Shown piece after piece: positions 55,998 through 63,931 of a DNA stretch of 64,000 bases. Both the position numbers and the translations under genes were made by a program. Every line of letters begins with the position of its first letter. Positions within the stretch are counted from its first letter, which is position 1. Origin of the DNA: Chryseobacterium indologenes (GTDB lineage Bacteria; Bacteroidota; Bacteroidia; Flavobacteriales; Weeksellaceae); assembly GCF_001295265.1 (NCBI RefSeq), contig NZ_LJOD01000003.1, forward strand, positions 268,191 through 332,190. The letters are read 5' to 3'. Below the pieces are notes generated by a model. It was not told where the DNA came from and ran no database searches. It was given only the letters and a program-made list of their open reading frames with translations.

Positions 55998-57278
55998 ATG
56001 AAAACAAAACAAGAACAAATCCACGCGCTGGAGCAGGATTGGCTGAACAATCCGCGCTGGAAGGGTGTAAAAAGAACCTATACGGCTGAGGACGTACTTA
56101 AACTTCGCGGTTCTTATAAAATTGATTATACCATTGCAACAGAAATGTCTGTAAAGCTTTGGGATAAATTAAACAGCCAGGATTATGTGGCTGGGCTTGG
56201 TGCACTCACAGGAAACCAGGCTGTTCAGGAAGTTGATGCAGGTCTTGAGGCTATATATCTTTCCGGATGGCAGGTAGCGGCAGATGCCAATCTCTCCGGG
56301 GAAATGTACCCGGATCAGTCATTGTACCCTGCCAACTCAGTGCCTTCTGTAGTGAAAAAGATCAATAACGCCTTATTAAGAGCAGATCAGATCCAGTCTG
56401 TCAGCGGAAACGGAGATAAAGAATACCTTGTTCCGATTGTTGCCGATGCAGAAGCCGGATTCGGGGGAAATCTCAATGCTTTCGAACTGATGAAGCAGAT
56501 GATTGAAGCCGGAGCAGCCGGAGTACATTTTGAAGACCAGCTTTCTTCAGCAAAAAAATGCGGGCATCTGGGCGGAAAAGTTCTGGTTCCTACCCAGGAA
56601 GCCATTAATAAACTGATCGCAGCGCGTCTTGCAGCGGATGTCTTAGGAGTACCAAGTGTAATTGTGGCAAGAACAGACGCAGATGCAGCAGATCTTCTCA
56701 CTTCAGATATAGATGACAGAGATAAAAAATTTGTAACAGGAGAAAGAACCTCTGAAGGTTTTTATGTTGTAAGAAACGGAGTAGAGCAGGGGATAGACCG
56801 CGGCCTTTCCTATGCTCCTTACGCAGATCTCATCTGGATGGAGACTTCTAATCCGGATCTGGAACAGGCCAGAAAATTTGCAGAAGGAATTCATGCACAG
56901 TTTCCGGGTAAAATGCTGGCATATAATTGTTCACCTTCATTCAACTGGGCCGCAAAACTGAGTGTTGAAGAAATGGGGAATTTCCGTGAAGAGCTGGCAA
57001 AAATGGGCTACAAATTCCAGTTTATCACACTGGCAGGCTTCCATGCCCTGAACACAGCTATGTTTGAACTGGCTTTAGCTTATAAAGAAAAGGGAATGGC
57101 CGGTTATTCAGAGCTTCAGGAACGGGAATTTGCCCTTCAGCAGAAAGGATTCAGAGCTGTAAAACACCAGTCATTCGTAGGTACAGGGTATTTTGACGAA
57201 ATTCAGAATGTAGTCACCAACGGTTCTTCTGCAACAGTAGCGATGAAAGATTCTACAGAAACGGCACAGTTTCATTAA
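55998..57278 (+). CDS. aceA: Isocitrate lyase
   Basis: Cleaves isocitrate to glyoxylate and succinate. 426 residues, matching the bacterial short form. The catalytic motif KKCGH is in [17 protein letters not shown], and the metal-site segments [10 protein letters not shown] and YNCSPSFNW are present. The start [15 protein letters not shown] at ATG 55998 is the usual family start; the longer frame to 55956 is leader. Co-transcribed with aceB and followed by a terminator. Together they let the cell grow on acetate or fatty acids. Confidence 0.97.
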   Translation: MKTKQEQIHALEQDWLNNPRWKGVKRTYTAEDVLKLRGSYKIDYTIATEMSVKLWDKLNSQDYVAGLGALTGNQAVQEVDAGLEAIYLSGWQVAADANLSGEMYPDQSLYPANSVPSVVKKINNALLRADQIQSVSGNGDKEYLVPIVADAEAGFGGNLNAFELMKQMIEAGAAGVHFEDQLSSAKKCGHLGGKVLVPTQEAINKLIAARLAADVLGVPSVIVARTDADAADLLTSDIDDRDKKFVTGERTSEGFYVVRNGVEQGIDRGLSYAPYADLIWMETSNPDLEQARKFAEGIHAQFPGKMLAYNCSPSFNWAAKLSVEEMGNFREELAKMGYKFQFITLAGFHALNTAMFELALAYKEKGMAGYSELQEREFALQQKGFRAVKHQSFVGTGYFDEIQNVVTNGSSATVAMKDSTETAQFH

Positions 57279-57301
57279 TCATTTTTCCATATTTTTCTGA
57301 T

Positions 57302-57332
57302 GTAAGCCTTCTCTTTTTGAGAAGGCTTTACG
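57302..57332 (+). terminator. Terminator after aceA
   Basis: GTAAGCCTTCTC and GAGAAGGCTTTAC pair around TTTTT. The T tract after it is weak (CGTTGT), but the stem is long. Confidence 0.7.
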
Positions 57333-57420
57333 TTGTATCGTTATTGTATTGATATTCATTTTATTGCGTATCTTTTTTATTAAGAATGGAAACCGGATCA
57401 TAACTATTGAAAATATGTAT

Positions 57421-57428
57421 TATATTTG
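57421..57428 (+). promoter_or_regulatory. TAnnTTTG -7 element of the OmpH-like gene
   Basis: TATATTTG, 41 bases before ATG 57470. Confidence 0.48.
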
Positions 57429-57469
57429 AACGCGAAAAAAAACGGATTTTTTTGAAAAACTATAAAAAA

Positions 57470-58039
57470 ATGAAACTAATTAAAGGATTTTTTATTGCTG
57501 CAGGATTAATGCTGACTGCCAATGCTGCTAATGCTCAACAGAAAATAGGAAGTGTAGACACTAATGATGTGTTTGAAAGTTTAGCTGATGTAAAAGCAGC
57601 CAATACCACTATTGAAACTCTGTCTAAGACCAAACAGGCTGAAATTGAAAAATTAATCAGCCAGTATCAGACAAAACTGAAAGCAGCACAGGATAAAGAA
57701 AAAACATTAAGCGAAGCTAATAAAGAAACAGTAACTAAAGAGCTGATGGCTGCACAAACGGAACTGGAAGCTTTAGGTAAAAAGATAGAAGAAACCAGAG
57801 CACAGGCTGCTAAAGATATAGCTGCTAAACAAAATGAACTGGTTAATCCGATACAGCAAAAAGTAAAGGCTGCGATCTTTGCAGTGGCTAAAGAAAGAAA
57901 CCTTAGTTATGTATTTGATGTTGCCGCACAGGGGGCAAACAACCTTATTTATACAGATGGAAGCGAAGATATCACGTCTATCGTGAAAACTAAACTGGGA
58001 GCTTCAGCAACGACTGCTAAACCGGCTGCAAAAAAATAA
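57470..58039 (+). CDS. OmpH/Skp-family periplasmic chaperone
   Basis: 189 residues. Signal peptide (NAANAQQ), then a start typical of the family (KIGSVDTNDVFESL), a long coiled coil (about residues 50-130, rich in Lys, Glu, Ala and Gln), and an end domain with NLSYVFDVAAQGANNLIYTDGSEDIT. Skp holds unfolded outer-membrane proteins in the periplasm. The last residues are an Ala/Lys tail. ATG 57470 is chosen because it starts the signal peptide. It is not next to bamA here, so it may be one of several paralogues. Confidence 0.9.
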   Translation: MKLIKGFFIAAGLMLTANAANAQQKIGSVDTNDVFESLADVKAANTTIETLSKTKQAEIEKLISQYQTKLKAAQDKEKTLSEANKETVTKELMAAQTELEALGKKIEETRAQAAKDIAAKQNELVNPIQQKVKAAIFAVAKERNLSYVFDVAAQGANNLIYTDGSEDITSIVKTKLGASATTAKPAAKK

Positions 58040-58060
58040 TATTTTAAAAATAAATAGTTA

Positions 58061-58096
58061 AAACGGAATCGGATGAATGTCTGATTCCGTTTTTTT
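58061..58096 (+). terminator. Terminator after the OmpH-like gene
   Basis: AAACGGAATC and GATTCCGTTT pair around GGATGAATGTCT, followed by a T run. Confidence 0.82.
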
Positions 58097-58133
58097 GTTC
58101 TTCCTGCCGGTACGGATTTATCCGGATGTTTTA

Positions 58134-58141
58134 TACATTTG
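58134..58141 (+). promoter_or_regulatory. TAnnTTTG -7 element of the thioesterase gene
   Basis: TACATTTG, 17 bases before ATG 58159. Confidence 0.48.
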
Positions 58142-58158
58142 GGGTAAATTTTTTAGAA

Positions 58159-58548
58159 ATGAAATTAGTATATGAAAAGCAGATAAAGGTAACGGAGCAA
58201 CATATTGATCAGAATAATCACGTCAACAATGTGCAGTATGTTCATTGGGTAGAAGAAGCAGCTGCGGAACACTGGAATCTTCTGAAAGAGAAAACTGAGT
58301 ACGTGAATGATGTCTGGATGCTGGTTGACCATCATATACAATACAAAAAGCAGGCTTATCTGGGAGATATCATTACGGTAAAAACATATCCGAAAGATCC
58401 GGAAGGGATCCGGCAGCCCAGAAAAGTTGAATTTTACTGCAATGATCAGCTGGTAGTGGATTCCCATACACTGTGGGTATTATTTGATAAAGAAACACAA
58501 AAGATCAAAAGACTGGAAAGTAACTGGCTTGAACAGCTTTCCCAATAA
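58159..58548 (+). CDS. Hotdog-fold acyl-CoA thioesterase (4HBT family)
   Basis: 129 residues. The N-terminal strand and the signature HIDQNNHVNNVQYVHWVEEAA contain the catalytic Asp/Asn and His typical of 4-hydroxybenzoyl-CoA-thioesterase-like enzymes. The central strand VDHHIQYKKQAYLGDIITVKT follows. It hydrolyses an acyl-CoA; chain length is unknown. ATG 58159 (MKLVYEKQIKVTEQH) is chosen since the earlier frame start overlaps the -7 element region. Confidence 0.88.
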   Translation: MKLVYEKQIKVTEQHIDQNNHVNNVQYVHWVEEAAAEHWNLLKEKTEYVNDVWMLVDHHIQYKKQAYLGDIITVKTYPKDPEGIRQPRKVEFYCNDQLVVDSHTLWVLFDKETQKIKRLESNWLEQLSQ

Positions 58549-58571
58549 CTGAGGATAATAAGACATTTTTA

Positions 58572-58590
58572 AGTGCTCCGTAGGAGTACT
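58572..58590. repeat. REP-like palindrome, copy 1
   Basis: AGTGCTCCGTAGGAGTACT forms a hairpin CTCC-GTA-GGAG with flanking pairing. It shares the core GCTCCGTAGGAG with copy 2, 49 bases on. Such palindromes are scattered in Bacteroidota genomes. Confidence 0.5.
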
Positions 58591-58622
58591 CTGCTCATAG
58601 CATTTAAAACATGATTTAAGGC

Positions 58623-58637
58623 AGCTCCGTAGGAGCG
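58623..58637. repeat. REP-like palindrome, copy 2
   Basis: AGCTCCGTAGGAGCG contains the perfect hairpin GCTCC-GTA-GGAGC. Same core as copy 1. Confidence 0.5.
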
Positions 58638-58856
58638 ACCTGATCATTATAATGATTTGTATGTTGTTCTGATAGAGCTTTACTACGAACAAAATTTGAA
58701 AACAATTGAATCCGAACTCAGATTATATTTAGGTTAATGATAAGTTAACGGAGCCAAAGAAAAGAGATTCTGTGAATTATTTATGTAAATTTACCTCTGA
58801 TAGAAGGTCTTCGCAGAATATGCAAAAGAAAAAGACTTTCAAATGATGTATTTGCT

Positions 58857-60119
58857 ATGTTAAAAAAATATTTGTTACTTAACCTGATGCTGGTTTCTGC
58901 ACTAGGTTTTTCACAGGATAAAAAATCGGAAATACAGATTCCGTCTCAGTTAACAGACAGTAAAAGTCTGAGTAAAGCAGTAAAAAATATCAGTGGAAGT
59001 CTTAAAGACTATACCATTGTCGGGCTGGGAGAAGGAACCCACGGAACAAAAGAGTTTAATGAGATAAGAAGTGAAATTTCAAAAAATCTTATTGAAAAAA
59101 ATGATTTTAAAATCGTTGCTTTTGAAAGTGCCTATGGTGATGCTGCTTTTCTGAATGATGCTCTCAACTCAGACACCGATTTGAAAGAGGTATTAAAAAA
59201 CTATATAACCTCCATCTGGCAGACCAAAGAAATCGAAAATTTACTGGGCTGGATAAGAGTTTATAACAAAAACCATAAAGATAAAGTCATTATTTCCGGG
59301 TTCGATACCAATTCTTTGGAGAACAGCGCCAGAATGCTCGAAAAATCTGAAGTTAAAGAAAAACAATATTCCGAAATTGCGGAGGAGCTTAAAAAGAAAG
59401 CTGTATTTCAGGATGAAATGTGGGAAAAACAGAATGATCCCTCTTTCAAACTGGATATGAAAGCGGTGATTAAGAACGGAACAGAAGGGTATATGCTGGC
59501 CAAGAAAATTGACAGTATTTATGGCGGTAAAATAGGAAGGGATGCCGAGCTCGCTCTGTATAATCTTCAGCTGGGCTTTGAAATTCCTTATGAAGCCGGT
59601 AAAAAGAATTATGATGTTTCCAGGGACCGGATTATGGCTGATATGATCGGTAAAATTCAGTCTGCATATAATAAAAAAATGATCCTTTTTGCCCATAACG
59701 CTCATATCGCATTGAAACCGATCCTGGTAGACGGAATGGGTGGATATATACAAAAGAAATACGGCAAAAAATATTATGCGCTGGGCACATTTACGGCATC
59801 CGGAACTTACAGCGCAACTACAGACCCCCGTGCTGTAAAATATAACCAATATAATTCTTATCCTCTGCCCAAATTAATGGAAAACAGCTGGGAAGAAAAA
59901 CTGGTACAGAAAAATACCGGAAATTATTTCGCAGATTTTCAAAAAGATAATACAGGATTTTATGGGAAATCTTTCAAAGCAAGGTTTGTAGGATATGGCC
60001 CAATTACCCCGGAAACAGAAAAGTTTACCATTACAGAACCCTTAAAACTGAACGAATGTTTTGACGGACTTATCTTTATTAAAAATACTCATGCCTCAGA
60101 ACACTTAACCGGCAGTTAA
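58857..60119 (+). CDS. Secreted erythromycin-esterase-family protein
   Basis: 420 residues with a signal peptide (VSALGFSQD). The EreA-like fold shows IVGLGEGTHGTKEFNEIRSEI near residue 53-73 with the catalytic-type His and Glu, FESAYGDAAFLNDAL near 88, and FAHNAHIA near 280. The family includes EreA/EreB macrolide esterases and the succinoglycan-biosynthesis proteins. Most chromosomal members are not resistance proteins, so substrate is not assumed. A terminator follows. This is the first of two EreA/ChaN-like secreted proteins within 3.5 kb. Confidence 0.85.
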   Translation: MLKKYLLLNLMLVSALGFSQDKKSEIQIPSQLTDSKSLSKAVKNISGSLKDYTIVGLGEGTHGTKEFNEIRSEISKNLIEKNDFKIVAFESAYGDAAFLNDALNSDTDLKEVLKNYITSIWQTKEIENLLGWIRVYNKNHKDKVIISGFDTNSLENSARMLEKSEVKEKQYSEIAEELKKKAVFQDEMWEKQNDPSFKLDMKAVIKNGTEGYMLAKKIDSIYGGKIGRDAELALYNLQLGFEIPYEAGKKNYDVSRDRIMADMIGKIQSAYNKKMILFAHNAHIALKPILVDGMGGYIQKKYGKKYYALGTFTASGTYSATTDPRAVKYNQYNSYPLPKLMENSWEEKLVQKNTGNYFADFQKDNTGFYGKSFKARFVGYGPITPETEKFTITEPLKLNECFDGLIFIKNTHASEHLTGS

Positions 60120-60149
60120 TGCCAGACATTTATAATCAATCTCTTGACG

Positions 60150-60180
60150 CCCCGGCTTTTTTAAGCCGGGTTGTTTTTTT
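60150..60180 (+). terminator. Terminator after the EreA-like gene
   Basis: CCCGGCTT and AAGCCGGG pair around TTTT and are followed by TTGTTTTTTT. Confidence 0.85.
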
Positions 60181-60194
60181 ATATTTTTTGAAGT

Positions 60195-60202
60195 TAATTT
60201 TG
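60195..60202 (+). promoter_or_regulatory. TAnnTTTG -7 element before a 34-codon frame
   Basis: TAATTTTG directly after the terminator, ending 6 bases before ATG 60209. A second box, TATATTTG at 60236-60243, could serve the next larger gene at 60342. Confidence 0.4.
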
Positions 60203-60208
60203 AAAAAC

Positions 60209-60313
60209 ATGGGAGATACGATAGGGTACAATAAGTATATTTGGTTCTCAACAGTAAATCCATCAAAACACAACGGAAATAAAGCCCTGAATTATTTAAT
60301 TAAACGGGTTTAA
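60209..60313 (+). CDS. Possible small leaderless protein, 34 residues
   Basis: ATG 60209 opens a 34-codon frame (MGDTIGYNKYIWFSTVNPSK...). It is 6 bases after a -7 element, the same geometry as other probable leaderless genes in this window, and ends 28 bases before the next gene. The composition is protein-like but there is no homology I recognise. It may instead be a fragment of a lost gene. A longer version starting at 60119 runs through the terminator and is not credible. Confidence 0.3.
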   Translation: MGDTIGYNKYIWFSTVNPSKHNGNKALNYLIKRV

Positions 60314-60341
60314 CACAGAAATAATTAAAATTAATAAATAT

Positions 60342-60896
60342 ATGGGATTAGATATTTTCTATAATGTAGATAACGACGAGGATATTTTCACCTTTGAATA
60401 TATTACCGACGATGAACTGAAAAAGCATCATGAGCTGAGCCGTACTTTCGCGAATCTTATGAGTAGAAAGAATGTTATTTCTGAGAATGAAAAAACGGAG
60501 CTTGATCAGATTTCCCGGATTACAGGGATTGATCTGTCATCAATAATTTATTTAGACGAGATTCCTGATCCGGATGAATTCCAGGAGATCTTAGAGTATG
60601 ATCCTGAATATTATGAGGAGCAAAAAGCGGAATATGAAATTCAGAGGAGAAAAATTGAAAATAATCTGGATGAGGTATCCTCAAAAATAACCGGGCTCAT
60701 AGAAAAACTGAAAGAAAAAGAAGACCTGTACCGTTTATTGGCACCCGCTTCGTTTGATTCGCTGAACAATTCAGCCTATTTCAAAAAGGAGAATAACAGG
60801 GGGGATAATTTTTACGCAGATTTAAATAACTTTAAAAATTTTATGGATTATGCCAGGGCAAAAGGAACAAAAACGATCTGGTTCAGATATTCCTAA
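60342..60896 (+). CDS. Hypothetical acidic protein with coiled coil
   Basis: 184 residues, no signal peptide, strongly acidic N-terminal half (DNDEDIF, DEIPDPDEFQEI). A predicted coiled coil runs over about residues 95-135 (EIQRRKIENNLDEVSSKITGLIEKLKEKE). The C-terminus (LNNFKNFMDYARAKGTKTIWFRYS) resembles a pattern seen in small accessory or immunity-type proteins that start MGLDI. I do not recognise a named family. A -7 element at 60236-60243 may drive it. Confidence 0.62.
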   Translation: MGLDIFYNVDNDEDIFTFEYITDDELKKHHELSRTFANLMSRKNVISENEKTELDQISRITGIDLSSIIYLDEIPDPDEFQEILEYDPEYYEEQKAEYEIQRRKIENNLDEVSSKITGLIEKLKEKEDLYRLLAPASFDSLNNSAYFKKENNRGDNFYADLNNFKNFMDYARAKGTKTIWFRYS

Positions 60897-60992
60897 ACCT
60901 GTGTCTGGATTTTGTTACTAATTTGTTTTAGAGACTTAAGCCCTGCTGTTGTCTTTTTTTCGTTTAAAAATGCTATATTGATGCTCCTAAAA

Positions 60993-61012
60993 ATAAAGTT
61001 GAAAAACTTTAT
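60993..61012 (+). other. GAAA-tetraloop hairpin upstream of the next gene
   Basis: ATAAAGTT-GAAA-AACTTTAT is a perfect 8-bp stem closed by a GNRA-type tetraloop, 35 bases before ATG 61048. It would form in the leader or end the previous transcript; it has no T tract. Confidence 0.35.
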
Positions 61013-61047
61013 AGAATGCCATAGAGGCTATTACAAAAACTATAGAC

Positions 61048-62220
61048 ATGAAAATTCATTATTCGGTAATTTTATTACTGCTTAACATTGCAGTGCATGG
61101 CCAGGAGAATCTCTACTGGTTTTCGGATGATATTGAAAAAAAAATTGTGAAGGATTCCACAAAAGATAAATCCTGGACAAGCCAGATGGGCGCTACCTAT
61201 TATTCTATAAGCGGGAATTATAAATTGGCGCTTGTCAATTGGGATAAAATGTTTGGAAGACCTAAAAAAATCAGCAGTACCGACAGCCTGAAATTCACAA
61301 AAATGACTCCCGTAAATGCGAAAGACTATATTCTGGACAGGGCGGCGAATGAAAAAGTAATCATCATCAACGAAGCCCATCATAATGCGAGCCACAGAAC
61401 TTTTGTCTCCTCTCTGCTTCAGGGATTATATGATAAAGGATATCGATATTTGGGTGTTGAAACTCTGAATAATGACGGCCCTTTCCATATCGGAAAATTT
61501 GCCACGCAGGAAAGCGGAATGTATTCTCAGGAACCGGAATTCGGAAATTTTATTTATCAGGCTCTGAAGATCGGTTTTAAACTGTTTCCTTATGATACCA
61601 CAGGAAAGAATGGCAAAGAACGGGAGATAGGCGAAGCAGAGAATATTTACAATTTCATGCAGAACAATAAAGACGGGAAATACCTGATCTATTGCGGTTA
61701 TCAGCATGCTTATGAAGGAGTTCATAAAGCCTGGGAAAAAACGATGGCAGGAAGACTTTCTGACTTGACCTCTTTAAATCCTTTTACCATTGATCAAACC
61801 CAATTTTCAGAAAAAAGCGATCCGAAATACAATGAACCGCTTATCAGAATCGTTAATAAAAAAGATCCTGTTGTTCTGAAAGATGAAAACCAGACGCCTT
61901 ACAACGGAGAAGATAAAGAACTGTATACAGATATTAAAATCATTCATCCGGTTACAAAATACATAAAAGGAAGACCTGGCTGGATGCTGGACGGAAACCG
62001 CAAATTTTATAAAATTCCAAAATCTAAAATCACACAATTTCCGGTACTGGTTTTAGCCTACAGAAAAGGGGAATTTGAGGAAAAAGGAATTCCTGCGGAT
62101 ATTCTCGAACTTAACAATTCAAAAGACAGCAGATTTCTAATTCTGGATAAAGGAAGTTATGATATTATAATAATGAACAGGGAATATAAAGTAATCAGCA
62201 GGTTTGAAAAAACAATATAA
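61048..62220 (+). CDS. Secreted ChaN/EreA-like hypothetical protein
   Basis: 390 residues with a signal peptide (LLNIAVHGQE). The central part has the fold signature of the EreA/ChaN/Tiki superfamily: IIINEAHHNASHRTFVSSLLQGLYDKGYRYLGVETL (near 108-143), and YLIYCGYQHAYEG (near 214), matching the position of a second conserved His. It could be a metal- or haem-dependent hydrolase or a haem-binding protein. Exact family unknown. It follows a coiled-coil hypothetical gene by 151 bases. Confidence 0.65.
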   Translation: MKIHYSVILLLLNIAVHGQENLYWFSDDIEKKIVKDSTKDKSWTSQMGATYYSISGNYKLALVNWDKMFGRPKKISSTDSLKFTKMTPVNAKDYILDRAANEKVIIINEAHHNASHRTFVSSLLQGLYDKGYRYLGVETLNNDGPFHIGKFATQESGMYSQEPEFGNFIYQALKIGFKLFPYDTTGKNGKEREIGEAENIYNFMQNNKDGKYLIYCGYQHAYEGVHKAWEKTMAGRLSDLTSLNPFTIDQTQFSEKSDPKYNEPLIRIVNKKDPVVLKDENQTPYNGEDKELYTDIKIIHPVTKYIKGRPGWMLDGNRKFYKIPKSKITQFPVLVLAYRKGEFEEKGIPADILELNNSKDSRFLILDKGSYDIIIMNREYKVISRFEKTI

Positions 62221-62278
62221 TTTTCAAAAAATTGAAAACCTTTTGAAAAAATAAAACAGCCAATTCAAATACTATCAT

Positions 62279-63013
62279 ATGGGATTATTTAACAAAATTT
62301 TCGGAGATCCGGACCAACAAAATTCTGACGGCTCTCATGGAGTACAACCAGAACAAACCGCCTGCAAAACAGAGCAGGAACTTCTTGAACGTTACGGAGG
62401 AATAGCCTTCGATAAACAGATGGATTTTGGTGAAGTAATCGGAGATAATAACTGGAACGTAGACATCGGTCAGGGCATCATCAGTTTTGGTGAAAATCTC
62501 ACTTTTCCGATGGAAATACTGGGAACTTTTTCTCATTCATCACAAACGTGGCTTTGGGCATGGGCCAATACACAATCTAACCTTCCTGAAAATATAATCA
62601 GGCAGTCCCTTCAGCTTAAAAAATATGGCGAAGAGAACGGTATTAAACTTCTGAGCACAGACACTTTTGATTTTTCAGCAGAAGAACTGCATCTCATAGG
62701 TATGACTGCATCGGGAATGTTTGATACAAGTGGTTATTATATTGCAGATTACGGGCAGGGTGCCATGGTGGTAACCGTGAAAAGTGACATTATAGATAAA
62801 GCTCAGAGCAAGGATCATCTTCGGATTTTTACAGCTTTTCCTCAACTGATCTCTCAGTTTGACATGAATCACAAGAATGCTTTTAAAAACTATCTGGCTT
62901 TAAAAGGATATCAGGTAACCGAAAAAGAAAATTCCGTAGAAGGAACCCAAAACGGAAATTCTGTAACCGGTGAGTTTGATGATTTATCAAGACTGACTAA
63001 TCTGAAGGGGTAA
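62279..63013 (+). CDS. DUF6882-type protein
   Basis: 244 residues, cytosolic (starts MGLFNKIFGD, no signal). The core EILGTFSHSSQTWLWAWANTQSNLPENI and the following LSTDTFDFSAEELHLIGMTASGMFDTSGYYIAD match the pattern I associate with DUF6882, a family of unknown function. It is 58 bases after the ChaN-like gene on the same strand. The C-terminal 30 residues are low complexity. Confidence 0.65.
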   Translation: MGLFNKIFGDPDQQNSDGSHGVQPEQTACKTEQELLERYGGIAFDKQMDFGEVIGDNNWNVDIGQGIISFGENLTFPMEILGTFSHSSQTWLWAWANTQSNLPENIIRQSLQLKKYGEENGIKLLSTDTFDFSAEELHLIGMTASGMFDTSGYYIADYGQGAMVVTVKSDIIDKAQSKDHLRIFTAFPQLISQFDMNHKNAFKNYLALKGYQVTEKENSVEGTQNGNSVTGEFDDLSRLTNLKG

Positions 63014-63053
63014 AGTTGAAGTATGACCGTACAAAACGTAATAAATTCAGGAC

Positions 63054-63566
63054 ATGAAAAGGTATAATTATAGGAAGCTGTTTAATTGTAATTTTAGTTT
63101 TGTACAATTATCCGGTTTTTGATAACAAAGGAATTTCATATATGATTATTTTTTCCTGCCTGGCAGCTATCTGTTTTGCAGGTGCAAAAATTTATTTTCC
63201 CAGTGATGATAGCTATGAATCAGTAGAGAAAGAAAAGAATGAATTGGAGGTTTTTGACGGTAATTTTAAGTATGATAAAGATGGATTTATGCTATTCAAA
63301 ACGAGGTTACAGATTTTATAAAATGGGGTGAAATTATAGAAGTGAATTCATTTAGCATCCCTTTAGAATATAGGATAAGACAGACAGGACTTGAAATAAT
63401 AACGGATCATAAAACCTATGAATTCAATAATGAAAATACACCGTGAATTGAAAAATTGCAAGATCAGCTCTTTAATAATCTTCCAGACTGGAAATTAGAT
63501 GTGCCCTTGATAAGAATGAATAATCATGGGCTTGAAAATCAAATTTATATACTCGGAAGAAAGTAA
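63054..63566 (+). pseudogene. Broken small membrane-protein gene
   Basis: Three lesions separate the pieces of one protein. After ATG 63054 one extra base in an A run shifts the frame; the correct frame then reads IIIGSCLIVILVLYNYPVFDNKG and a membrane helix. Near 63300 one A is missing in another A run, after which the frame reads EVTDFIKWGEIIEVNSFSIP. A TGA then replaces what is probably a Trp codon (P-stop-IEKL) before the natural end NQIYILGRK at 63566. The parent is a membrane-anchored protein of about 170 residues, family not recognised. Confidence 0.72.
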
Positions 63567-63625
63567 ATTAAATTGTCATAATTATTTATGATATTGAATA
63601 CTATTCTTTGTAAATTTTCAAAGAA

Positions 63626-63663
63626 AAATAAACTGTTTCATTTCTGAAGCAGTTTATTTTTTT
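63626..63663 (+). terminator. Terminator after the broken gene
   Basis: AATAAACTGtTTCA and TGAAgCAGTTTATT pair around TTTC and are followed by a T run. Confidence 0.75.
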
Positions 63664-63931
63664 GAACGGAAGCTTCGGTAAAATTTAAAATTTTTCAATT
63701 TTCACTTATTTCTCTGATCTATATCTTATCATTAATTAAAAGATAATTTTCTCAAAAAAAATACGACAAGTTCTGTCGTTTCATAGAAATACATTTGCAA
63801 AACAGATACGTATCATTGCATAAAAAACACCATGAAGTGATAAAATTCATAATAATTCTCTTTAATGGTGACTTAATATATGCTAATAAATGTTAATTTT
63901 GTAAACATGTAATAAAAAAAATAAAAACCAA
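63664..63931. other. Promoter region of the last, partial gene
   Basis: No gene. A small dyad ACGACA-agttc-TGTCGT (63763-63779) lies just upstream of a TACATTTG box at 63790-63797. A second box TAATTTTG is at 63894-63901, 30 bases before the final ATG. Two start sites with a leader of about 130 or 25 bases are therefore possible. Confidence 0.45.

Larger units (their letters stand above)
58549..58856. other. Intergenic region with two short palindromic repeats
   Basis: 308 bases without a convincing gene. It holds two copies of GCTCCGTAGGAG (58575-58586 and 58624-58635), listed separately. The rest is AT-rich leader before the EreA-like gene. Confidence 0.5.

Noticed and set aside
58857..60119. 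Calling the EreA-like protein a macrolide-resistance gene
   Set aside because: The family is broad, the protein is secreted and no resistance context is present. Sequence alone does not support it.
60119..60313. 64-codon frame starting on the EreA stop/start overlap
   Set aside because: It reads straight through a strong terminator hairpin and T run. Only the part from ATG 60209 is considered possible.
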